Below, piece by piece: positions 1 to 5,423 of a stretch of 9,060 bases of DNA. This DNA is from Candidatus Omnitrophota bacterium (GTDB taxonomy: Bacteria > Omnitrophota > Gorgyraeia > B26-G9), in contig JAGYOO010000037.1 of NCBI GenBank assembly GCA_018399295.1, positions 1 to 9,060 on the forward strand. The letters are read 5' to 3'. Made by a program: the position numbers and the translations under genes. A model generated the notes under the pieces. It did no database searches, had not been told where the DNA came from, and was given only the letters and a program-made list of their open reading frames with translations. Each line of letters begins with the position of its first letter. Position 1 is the first letter of the stretch.

Positions 1-1053
1 AATAACCGCCACTGTTGTTTCAGCCGCGTTTCCCGGGGTGTCTGTGGCCAGTTTTCCCGCGGTCAGCAGCTCATCAAACCCGGTTGCTCTTTTGGCGGTC
101 TTCATCAAAACCATCTTTCCGCCCTCTTCCAATCCGGAAATCCCCAGGCTGGCCGCCCCGCCTTTAAGCGCTGCCGAGGCCACATCCAGAACCGGATCAA
201 CATACGCCTCTTTCTGGATCAAGGCCCGGTAATCCACCATCGGATGATCGCCAAGCTCGGCCGGAGCGACGCGCATCTTCAGCTGCAGCCGCTCTCTCTC
301 CTCCTGGGTCAGGTCGGTCCGGCTGACTGCCTGTTTCCAAACCTGATTTCGTTGGGCGGTCAGTTCATCCAGCTCAGCCTGTTCCGCCTCGCTCAATTCG
401 GTCTTTTCATATAATTCATCCATCCGGTTCTGATGAGAGCGGATCTCGGCAAAGGCCTGTTCAGACGGACCGGATTCCCGCAGCAGTTCCACGGTATTAC
501 CGCCTGGTGCCGGCTGTCCGAAGAAATTCTTATGAGTTTCTCCGGCCGAAGGCGGACCTTTTAACTGAAGGTCACCGGAGGACCCGGTTGTTTGCGCCGG
601 ATTCCCGCTGCCTTTAAGCATGGTGGACAACTGCTCATTATTTCTTAAAAACTCCTGGTGTTTCTGCTCCTGAAGGATTCTCTCCTGCTCCAGGCGCTGC
701 AGTTCTTCCGGAGTGGGGCCGGTGGGCGTGGGAGCAAATATCTCATTTAACATGCCCTGAAAAACCCCCATCATGATCGCGTTTCCGATCATCTGGTCAG
801 TGGAAGGGGCGCTCGGCTTGGGCGCGCTGTAAGTCTTCGCCGGCGGCGTAATGGTCTTTTTGTAGGTATTAATAGTCGATTGTGAAGGAGGCGTATCGAC
901 ATGGGTGGGCGCGGGAACATTGGGCACGTTGCCGATCGAACCGTAAGCATCAGCAACCCCATCCCCGTCATAATCCACGCTCAAGGCCAATAACGGCGTG
1001 ACCCAAAAGCACAAGACGGCAGAGATAAGCACAGCCAGGAAAAGGTTTTTCAT
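1..1053 (-). CDS. Secreted protein with a calcium-loop motif and coiled coil, 3'-truncated at the window edge
   Basis: The frame is open for 351 codons from ATG at 1053 down to base 1 with no stop, so the C-terminus lies outside the window. Residues 1-23 form a Sec signal peptide: basic MKN start, hydrophobic core, cleavage probably after LLA. Immediately behind it (residues 27-35) is DYDGDGVAD, a DxDGDGxxD loop like those of dockerin, EF-hand-like and thrombospondin type 3 repeats, which bind Ca2+; only one copy is present. Residues 44-85 are Pro/Thr/Ser-rich linker. Residues 116-146 and a later stretch around 190-245 are rich in Glu, Gln, Leu and Arg and should form coiled coils or long helices. 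The distal part (about 265-351) is Ala/Gly-rich and mixed hydrophobic. I do not recognise the family. There is no Shine-Dalgarno before this ATG, and a TATAAT lies only 11 bases upstream, so the message may be nearly leaderless. Reality of the gene is well supported; function is unknown. Confidence 0.82.
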   Translation of the reverse strand, partial: MKNLFLAVLISAVLCFWVTPLLALSVDYDGDGVADAYGSIGNVPNVPAPTHVDTPPSQSTINTYKKTITPPAKTYSAPKPSAPSTDQMIGNAIMMGVFQGMLNEIFAPTPTGPTPEELQRLEQERILQEQKHQEFLRNNEQLSTMLKGSGNPAQTTGSSGDLQLKGPPSAGETHKNFFGQPAPGGNTVELLRESGPSEQAFAEIRSHQNRMDELYEKTELSEAEQAELDELTAQRNQVWKQAVSRTDLTQEERERLQLKMRVAPAELGDHPMVDYRALIQKEAYVDPVLDVASAALKGGAASLGISGLEEGGKMVLMKTAKRATGFDELLTAGKLATDTPGNAAETTVAVI

Positions 1054-1064
1054 AAAGCATTATT

Positions 1065-1070
1065 ATTATA
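1065..1070 (-). promoter_or_regulatory. Candidate -10 box (TATAAT) just upstream of the truncated secreted-protein gene
   Basis: On the minus strand a perfect TATAAT ends 11 bases before the ATG at 1053. The -35 match is poor: TTTACT sits 22 bases upstream, too far. If used, transcription would begin about 5 bases before the ATG, giving a near-leaderless mRNA, in line with the lack of a ribosome binding site. The surroundings are AT-rich, so a chance match is possible. Confidence 0.4.
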
Positions 1071-1150
1071 CTATATGCGTGAATGATAAAACAGTAAAAA
1101 AATGCGAACATTGCAGCATAGCTAACAGTCTCGGCAACATGCAAAGTGGA

Positions 1151-1183
1151 GAACCCGTTCAACCTCGCAGGTTGAACGGGTTC
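1151..1183. repeat. Perfect 33-base palindromic repeat, copy 1
   Basis: Two 15-base arms (GAACCCGTTCAACCT and its exact complement AGGTTGAACGGGTTC) flank a 3-base CGC loop. The inner core TTCAACCTCGYAGGTTGAA is shared with copies at 1208-1236 and 3688-3708. Copy 1 has a G-C pair next to the core where copies 2 and 3 have A-T, a paired change that keeps the stem intact. It has no U-tract on the minus-strand side and lies well downstream of the real terminator, so it looks like a REP-type dispersed element rather than a simple terminator. Confidence 0.88.
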
Positions 1184-1207
1184 TTCTCCTCGACAAGCTT
1201 CCTGGCT

Positions 1208-1236
1208 ACCCATTCAACCTCGTAGGTTGAATGGGT
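1208..1236. repeat. Palindromic repeat of the same family, copy 2
   Basis: Arms of 13 bases (ACCCATTCAACCT / AGGTTGAATGGGT) enclose a CGT loop. It lies 24 bases from copy 1. Compared with copy 1, both arms carry the matching substitution G-C to A-T, and the loop differs only in its third base (CGT instead of CGC). Confidence 0.87.
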
Positions 1237-1328
1237 TTGTCTATGCGCCCTGGCCCTGATTCTGCATCAGGCCAACGTCAATGGTATCTTCAGAACCGGT
1301 GGCATAAATTTGGCGGCTCCTATCAATC

Positions 1329-1363
1329 AAAAAAAGCAGGCCCGTTTTCGCGGACCTGCTTTT
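1329..1363 (-). terminator. Intrinsic terminator of the PGI-like gene
   Basis: Read on the minus strand this is a 13-pair stem (AAAAGCAGGTCCG with CGGGCCTGCTTTT, one G-U pair), a 6-base CGAAAA loop and a run of seven Ts ending the stem. It starts 25 bases after the stop codon at 1389. The A-run on the other side of the stem could also permit function on the plus strand, but no plus-strand gene ends here. Confidence 0.92.
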
Positions 1364-1388
1364 GACTGTTTGCTAAAGAGAGATTATG

Positions 1389-3485
1389 CTATATCGACTC
1401 CTCCACCTTAAGCGTGGCTTTGTTATCAACCGGCTGATCTAATTCCCGCTCTGCCTGGGAATCCGAAACTCCGGTCTCCTGTTCCAATACGGCCAGATAC
1501 CGCAAAGTCTGTTGGAAAAAGTTGTTCAGATCACTCGCGGACGCGCTTGCCGTCCCTTCGGTCTGAATCAGCACGGCCTTACGGCGGGTCTGGGTCAAAG
1601 AGATCGCGGTGCCGACGGTCTGGGCCTTTATCAGGCCGGAATCGAATCCCAGAACTTCGGGTTCTTCGAATTCTCCGGGCAGGATATAGGTGGACAGAAA
1701 CATATTCCTGCCGGCATCGATGTTCTGATGAAAAGAATGATTTTTATCCGGCCCGGTCCCCAACTTCGAGGCCAGCCCCTTCCGGGTGAACAGCTCAAAC
1801 CGGGCTTCATCCATCACTGCCTGCAGCTCATCGTTCATAGTCCCGTAAAGCATCAGCTCGACAGCCTCGAAATCAAGCTGTTTGTTCTTAAGCAAAGAAA
1901 GTATCGCCGCGTACCCTGCCGCGCCATCGCGTTCGCCCAGCTTATCCAGTTCCGTGAAAATCTCCGTTTCGGTCAGGATACCGGCCTCGACTAACGGACC
2001 ATAATATACTTTCAACCCGGCGAACGGCAGATACTGCCATTGTTCCGGCACGCTCACCGGCTTGCCGGTTTCCTGCACCTGCTTCTCAATCGCGCGGGTG
2101 GCGTTTTTGTAGCCTTCGACCGCGGGCTGATCGACAAAACAGATGCCCCAGAGATAGGCAATCGCCGCCACAGTCCGCTGCATCCCCAGCATCAGGCCGC
2201 CGACCCCGTTCAGATCCGATACAGCAAGCTCGAATGTCGGGTACCCATTATCAGTCAAATACTGCCAGAGTCCGCTGTCCGGCTTTTCCCGGCCCAGATT
2301 AAACCGCAGAAACACCCGATCGTTTTCCTCAACCGAACGAAGCAGTTCCGGACTCAGCTTTTCATTGTAAAACAGGGTAACTCCTTTTCCGTCTTTTCCG
2401 AGTGATTCTTCGACAAGCTGCTCCATCCAGATAGCTAAATACTTGAGCTCTTCCGGCAGGACCAGGGTGACCTTGTCCCGTCCGGCAAACGCGGCGTTCT
2501 GAGTGAGAAACGCGGCCAGCCGGAGAAAAATATCAGATTTTCCCGAATCCGGCTCGTTCATCTCCAGCGAAGCCTTAAGCACTGAATCTACGCGTTCAGG
2601 CGCGACAATGGCCAGGGGCAGCAGAAATATATTTGTTGTCGGCGCGGTAAATCTTCCGCCGATATCGCCCAACCCATTAAGCTGGATTCCACGCTGCGGA
2701 TACTCGCCGGTATCAAACGGTGACCCTTCATCCGTAACTACCCAGATATGTTCGTTCGGGTTTTTCCCGGTTTTGTTAAACAAAGCGGTAAAATAGTTTT
2801 TATGCGATACGGTCTCCTGGGTGGTTCCGGATTTACTTACCGGAATTACCAGGGTCTGTTCCAGCGCCGCCTCCAGCGAGCCCTCGGCAAGCGAGATCTC
2901 ATTAAGTATTCCCCGAATCGCCTCCGGATCAGTAGTCCTGAGACTGTAGATCCTGGTCTGACGCTCGCCAAAGGTCTTCTTAACAAATTCCACGCTCAGA
3001 CCGGAACCGCCCATGCCGCAGAAAATCACGTATTTATATTTCGCGGTAATATCTTTTCCATCCTTGACGACCTGCGCCACCGCCTGCCGGCCTTCCCGGG
3101 TAAACAGTAGCCAGGCCAGGTGATTTATTGTCCACCCTAAGCGGTTGCTTTTACCGTCGAATCCGATCTGGGTCAGATAAGGATCGAGTTTTTCCGCTTG
3201 CCCCCGATTCTGGACCCCATGCAGATTTTCCAATTTCGCGTTAAATTCATCCGCCTGAAGCTGCTTCAGCAGAGTTGATTCAGTATCTTCCTGAGAAGTC
3301 CCTTTCAGCTTTATTTTTACTACCGGAACCGCTTGTTCTATAAGGTCTGTAATCACTTCCGGCTGAGGAATCCGCACCGAAGGAGCCAGGCACGATTTTT
3401 CCGAGGCGGCAAAAGAAAGGTTGGACAGGAGAAACATCTGGATCATAAGCAGACTTACCGGCCTTAACACCCTGATTGCAATCAT
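1389..3485 (-). CDS. pgi: Exported phosphoglucose isomerase-like protein (PGI half of the transaldolase/PGI type)
   Basis: The domain predicts interconversion of glucose 6-phosphate and fructose 6-phosphate. In the 698-residue product I see the first SIS fold with GMGGSG (157-162) and SKSGTT (217-222), the PGI signature GDIGGRFT with Arg278, catalytic-base segment VEESLGKDGKG with Glu360, DQPAVEGYK with Lys460, and NHSFHQ with His583. The order (DQP-VE-K before the His motif, then an AQTVGTAISLTQTRR-like tail) is that of bifunctional transaldolase/PGI proteins, not classical PGI, yet no transaldolase domain is present. Residues 1-26 are a clear signal peptide, followed by SCLAPS; Cys32 is not in a lipobox. 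Residues about 645-698 are an acidic extra tail. The ATG at 3485 follows GGAGGA at 5 bases. It is monocistronic, with its own promoter and terminator. An exported sugar-phosphate isomerase is odd: it may act on another ligand, or the leader may not mean export. Confidence 0.9.
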   Translation of the reverse strand: MIAIRVLRPVSLLMIQMFLLSNLSFAASEKSCLAPSVRIPQPEVITDLIEQAVPVVKIKLKGTSQEDTESTLLKQLQADEFNAKLENLHGVQNRGQAEKLDPYLTQIGFDGKSNRLGWTINHLAWLLFTREGRQAVAQVVKDGKDITAKYKYVIFCGMGGSGLSVEFVKKTFGERQTRIYSLRTTDPEAIRGILNEISLAEGSLEAALEQTLVIPVSKSGTTQETVSHKNYFTALFNKTGKNPNEHIWVVTDEGSPFDTGEYPQRGIQLNGLGDIGGRFTAPTTNIFLLPLAIVAPERVDSVLKASLEMNEPDSGKSDIFLRLAAFLTQNAAFAGRDKVTLVLPEELKYLAIWMEQLVEESLGKDGKGVTLFYNEKLSPELLRSVEENDRVFLRFNLGREKPDSGLWQYLTDNGYPTFELAVSDLNGVGGLMLGMQRTVAAIAYLWGICFVDQPAVEGYKNATRAIEKQVQETGKPVSVPEQWQYLPFAGLKVYYGPLVEAGILTETEIFTELDKLGERDGAAGYAAILSLLKNKQLDFEAVELMLYGTMNDELQAVMDEARFELFTRKGLASKLGTGPDKNHSFHQNIDAGRNMFLSTYILPGEFEEPEVLGFDSGLIKAQTVGTAISLTQTRRKAVLIQTEGTASASASDLNNFFQQTLRYLAVLEQETGVSDSQAERELDQPVDNKATLKVEESI

Positions 3486-3526
3486 TTACGTCCTCCAATT
3501 TAATAAGTTAATAAAATTAATAAGCA

Positions 3527-3598
3527 AAGTCTGGAAAAATTTATAAAGTATACCTGTTAAAAACGATACTGTCAAAAAGAATATTTTTCACCAGACTT
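3527..3598. repeat. Inverted repeat flanking the PGI-like promoter
   Basis: AAGTCTGG (3527-3534) and its exact complement CCAGACTT (3591-3598) stand on either side of the promoter, with A-run and T-run extensions towards the inside (AAAAAT at 3535-3540, ATTTTT at 3583-3588, offset by two bases). The left arm falls just past the predicted transcription start and the right arm just upstream of the -35 box. This could be a looping operator pair; it could also be chance in AT-rich DNA. Confidence 0.5.
3547..3575 (-). promoter_or_regulatory. Sigma70-type promoter of the PGI-like gene
   Basis: On the minus strand TTGACA (3575-3570) and TATACT (3552-3547) are separated by exactly 17 bases. Transcription should begin near 3540, leaving an AT-rich leader of about 55 bases before the ATG at 3485, with GGAGGA at 3496-3491. 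This is the best promoter match in the window. Confidence 0.88.
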
Positions 3599-3662
3599 AA
3601 GACTTAAGACATGAGACAGCTCATTAGCTCATGAGCTTCTGAGCAGCATCTTAGCATCTTAG
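3597..3662. repeat. Cluster of short imperfect tandem word repeats
   Basis: Three neighbouring micro-duplications occur in a row: GACTTAA twice and then GAC; AGCTCAT twice and then AGCT, which also forms the palindrome AGCTCATGAGCT; and AGCATCTT twice. Such runs suggest replication slippage or a decayed repeat element. No coding role is evident. Confidence 0.55.
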
Positions 3663-3687
3663 GAAAAGATAGCAGACCGAAGGCCCC

Positions 3688-3708
3688 ATTCAACCTCGCA
3701 GGTTGAAT
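3688..3708. repeat. Palindromic repeat of the same family, copy 3 (degenerate outer arm)
   Basis: ATTCAACCT-CGC-AGGTTGAAT gives 9-base arms. The left flank still reads CCC as in copy 2, but the right flank is TTTTT instead of GGG, so the outer stem is lost. The T-run after the stem makes it terminator-like on the plus strand, although no plus-strand gene ends here. Confidence 0.8.
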
Positions 3709-3846
3709 TTTTGGTTTAGGTAGGAGTGAGATAATACGTGCCTTACGATTGTTCTCATTGCTTTCAACGAGGGGGCCAGGCCTGCCCCCTTGGATGTCCT
3801 GATACCCCCAGCCCTACTTAAACAAATGACCGCCAAAGGCGTCCAG

Positions 3847-3881
3847 CAGGGAAATTTACCATTCGGGTAAATTTTACCCTG
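3847..3881. repeat. Strong hairpin inside the intergenic region
   Basis: CAGGG-AAATTTACC pairs with GGTAAATTT-CCCTG across an ATTCG loop, with a two-base TA bulge, for 14 pairs in total. There is no U-tract, so it is not an intrinsic terminator. It directly precedes the long imperfect stem. Confidence 0.7.
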
Positions 3882-3900
3882 GGAAAAGTAGGCAAAGAAA

Positions 3901-4022
3901 GCAGGCGCACGGAGTGCTCGGAGCGAACGTTTCGGTTCTTTCCTGTAAGACCCCCAGCCCCTAAAAGGGGGTCTCAGGGGAGCACTTCACGGAAAAACCA
4001 AAACGTAGGATTGCTCCTGCGC
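3901..4022. repeat. Long imperfect inverted repeat, possible structured RNA or decayed element
   Basis: The tip is a perfect 8-pair stem AGACCCCC/GGGGGTCT (3948-3955 and 3967-3974). Further out, ACGTTTCGGTTCTTTCC (3927-3943) pairs with GGAAAAACCAAAACGT (3991-4006) with a single bulged C and one G-T pair, and GCAGG (3901-3905) can pair with CCTGC (4016-4020). Other pairs compete: AGTGCTC (3913-3919) with GAGCACT (3980-3986). The pairing is nested but interrupted. Confidence 0.5.
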
Positions 4023-4182
4023 TTCCTAAGGCGCCACGAGTTGTATGAACAATAAAAAGCTACATATCGATAGCCCCTTAATCGCGCCTTAGGCGCGCAC
4101 ACATCCTACTCCCTGCCGGCGACAAGTTTGATCATTGGGTTTTAGTTATTGGTTATTATTTGGAAATTGTGATTTGGTTATT

Positions 4183-4196
4183 GCCTGCCGGCAGGC
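4183..4196. repeat. Perfect GC-rich 14-base palindrome
   Basis: GCCTGCCGGCAGGC is self-complementary and is followed by another AGG, extending the CCTGCC/GGCAGG word. It sits in an AT-rich tract, which makes it stand out. A related CCTGCCGGC occurs near 4112. I have the impression that such words recur in genomes of uncultured lineages, but cannot test that here. Confidence 0.55.
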
Positions 4197-4291
4197 AGGT
4201 TATTTTGCAACCTCTATCCTGTGACTTCCGACTTCTATTCTCCTCACAAGTGAACGCGGCGAACATTCATATAGATTATAGCTCTTTAAAC

Positions 4292-4326
4292 AAAAAAAAC
4301 GGGGACTCTATGTCCCCGCTTTTTTT
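4292..4326 (-). terminator. Intrinsic terminator after hsp20
   Basis: On the minus strand a run of As precedes CGGGGAC, a 5-base ATAGA loop, GTCCCCG and a run of eight Ts. It starts 16 bases after the hsp20 stop codon. The near symmetry (A-run and T-run on both sides) would allow function in both directions. Confidence 0.93.
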
Positions 4327-4341
4327 AGAAAACTGCCTGAT

Positions 4342-5007
4342 TTACAATACCTGAACTTTTTTACTCTCTTCAGGTTTTTCCGTCCGGCCGATTTTAACGG
4401 TCAGGACGCCGTCTTTATAATCAGCCGCTACATCATCTTCTTTTATGTTCGAAGGCAGCGGGATCTGCCGGGAGAAGCTTCCGTAGTTTATCTCCTGGCG
4501 GCGAAGCTTATCCCCGTCTTTATCTTCAATCACGGACTTACGCTCTCCGGAAATTACAAGAGCCCGGCCCTTTATTTCTACGCTAATCTTATCCTTATCC
4601 ATCCCGGGCAGATCCATCTTTATAACGTAATGCGTATCTTCTTCCTTCAAGTCAATATCCGGAATAAAGAAATTATTCGCGCTGGAAGAAAACCCGCGGC
4701 TTTGAACACTGCGGTTAAAACCTTCCCCGAAAATCTTATTCATCCGTTCTTCCATGCGCCTCATCTCGGGCAGCGGATCCCACTCATCCCCCCAGAAATT
4801 ATCCCAATATCCCGGACGGCGCCGGCTGAAATAATCCAGAGCATTGTACGGCTTTTTTGAGATTACGATGGTGTCTGAAGCTACCGGGCGCGCCTCAAAA
4901 TCCTTTACCCGTTTATTCAGACTGTCAAGATAGACCCCTTCGGCGATCAGTCCGACAAGCAGGACCACCACCAGCGCTATTAGGAATTTTTGAGTTTTCT
5001 CGTTCAT
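4342..5007 (-). CDS. hsp20: Membrane-anchored small heat-shock protein (Hsp20/alpha-crystallin)
   Basis: Small heat-shock proteins hold unfolding proteins in a refoldable state without ATP. Residues about 115-208 of 221 are an alpha-crystallin domain: DIDLKEEDTHYVIKMDLPGM at the start, SGERK in the middle, then YGSFSRQIPLP and DGVLTVKI, the family's typical end. The C-terminus VQV (218-220) is the I/V-x-I/V motif used in oligomer assembly. Unlike normal cytosolic Hsp20 (about 140-160 residues), it starts with a hydrophobic helix (8-26) after a short charged MNEKTQK, which should act as an uncleaved membrane anchor; the positive-inside rule gives a mixed picture, but an outward-facing chaperone domain is likely. 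A linker rich in Arg, Trp, Asp and Met (60-100) follows. A GGAGGGATAGGAT stretch precedes the ATG. It lies 70 bases after the HspR-like gene and probably shares its transcript. Confidence 0.95.
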   Translation of the reverse strand: MNEKTQKFLIALVVVLLVGLIAEGVYLDSLNKRVKDFEARPVASDTIVISKKPYNALDYFSRRRPGYWDNFWGDEWDPLPEMRRMEERMNKIFGEGFNRSVQSRGFSSSANNFFIPDIDLKEEDTHYVIKMDLPGMDKDKISVEIKGRALVISGERKSVIEDKDGDKLRRQEINYGSFSRQIPLPSNIKEDDVAADYKDGVLTVKIGRTEKPEESKKVQVL

Positions 5008-5077
5008 ATCCTATCCCTCCCTTCACTCAGAAATTCCTGTTTAAAATAACCAACCTGCTTTTGCGAACAACAAACTT

Positions 5078-5374
5078 CTACTTATCAATTTTTTCCTCGA
5101 GTTCCAGAATTACTTTCAATCCCTTTATCTTAACGCCCTTTTTATCTATGTATTCCCAGCAATGCGCCAGCTTCTTCAACTCTCTTTTTGAGTAAAGCCG
5201 GGAGGTCAACTTTCCCTTCCGGTTCGGGGTTACGACTCCCTCCCGGTCAAGCTGTTTGATAACCCACACTGGCATATCCAGCAGCCTCTGGATCACTCCG
5301 GTGGTAAAAATCGGCTCGTCAATATCTATTTCAAATTCGATAAACTCCGGATTATCCTGAGGTTTTTTCCGCAT
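5078..5374 (-). CDS. MerR/HspR-like transcriptional regulator
   Basis: A 98-residue DNA-binding protein. Residues about 20-92 follow the MerR/HspR winged-helix plan: TTGVIQRLLDMPVWVIKQLDREGVV is cut here as the helix-turn-helix from Thr24 to Val48, next comes the wing with Arg59, Tyr61 and Ser62 (SRLYSKREL), then a helix ending GVKIKGLKVIL (80-90) as in HspR-type proteins. There is no effector domain, also as in HspR. In actinobacteria and some others HspR represses chaperone operons and works with DnaK. Placement directly before hsp20 supports a heat-shock role, probably with autoregulation. The start ATG at 5374 has a perfect AGGAGG 5 bases upstream. A divergent MerR protein with another role is possible. 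Confidence 0.85.
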   Translation of the reverse strand: MRKKPQDNPEFIEFEIDIDEPIFTTGVIQRLLDMPVWVIKQLDREGVVTPNRKGKLTSRLYSKRELKKLAHCWEYIDKKGVKIKGLKVILELEEKIDK

Positions 5375-5394
5375 TGAACCTCCTTTTAATAATA

Positions 5395-5423
5395 AAAATA
5401 TCCTATTTTTAAAAATCCGTCAA
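5395..5423 (-). promoter_or_regulatory. Promoter of the hspR-like/hsp20 operon, with a palindrome in the spacer
   Basis: TTGACG (5423-5418) and TATTTT (5400-5395) are 17 bases apart on the minus strand. Transcription would start near 5388, leaving a leader of about 14 bases containing AGGAGG. The spacer contains the perfect 12-base palindrome ATTTTTAAAAAT (5405-5416), well placed for a repressor. A typical actinobacterial HAIR operator (CTTGAGT, seven bases, ACTCAAG) is not seen. Confidence 0.78.

Larger units (their letters stand above)
1054..1388. other. Intergenic region with terminator and paired palindromes
   Basis: These 335 bases lie between two minus-strand genes. From the right they hold the intrinsic terminator of the PGI-like gene (1329-1363), an imperfect hairpin GGCCCTGAT-TCTGC-ATCAGGCC (1252-1273, one bulged C), two members of a dispersed palindrome family (1208-1236 and 1151-1183), and the AT-rich candidate promoter of the leftmost gene. 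A minus-strand frame from about 1328 to a TAG near 1245 reads like the last two dozen codons of a protein, but has no ribosome binding site and no matching upstream gene. Confidence 0.7.
3486..4341. other. Hairpin-rich intergenic region without a credible gene
   Basis: About 850 bases between the PGI-like gene and hsp20. I find no reading frame with a plausible start, ribosome binding site and protein-like composition. The region holds the PGI promoter, short word repeats (3597-3662), palindrome copy 3 (3688-3708), a 7-base-arm hairpin around 3770-3790, a 14-pair hairpin (3847-3881), a long imperfect stem (about 3901-4022), a 10-base inverted repeat CCTAAGGCGC/GCGCCTTAGG (4025-4034 and 4084-4093), an AT-rich tract of repeated GTTATT/TTGG words (4138-4183), the palindrome GCCTGCCGGCAGGC (4183-4196) and the hsp20 terminator. 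It may be a landing site for repeats or contain a structured RNA. Confidence 0.65.

Noticed and set aside
968..1213. Minus-strand frame overlapping the leftmost gene's start and palindrome copy 1
   Set aside because: It is out of frame with the signal-peptide protein and its own sequence encodes the palindrome arms; no supporting start signal.
1151..1236. CRISPR array
   Set aside because: Only two adjacent copies, each a near-perfect palindrome with different arm lengths and a 24-base gap; there is no repeat-spacer periodicity and no cas gene.
1512..1994. Plus-strand open frame of 160 codons opposite the PGI-like gene
   Set aside because: It lies entirely antisense to a gene with clear PGI motifs, has no ribosome binding site and its product looks like an antisense shadow.
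1389..3485. Lipoprotein assignment for the PGI-like protein
   Set aside because: Cys32 is preceded by SEKS, which does not fit a lipobox; an ordinary cleavage site after SFA is more likely.
3721..4120. Insertion sequence or transposase remnant
   Set aside because: Inverted repeats are present but no transposase-like reading frame, no terminal repeats bounded by target-site duplications were found.
4160..4354. Plus-strand frame of 64 codons in the intergenic region
   Set aside because: It runs through the GC-rich palindrome and the hsp20 terminator into the 3' end of hsp20; no ribosome binding site and no protein-like pattern.
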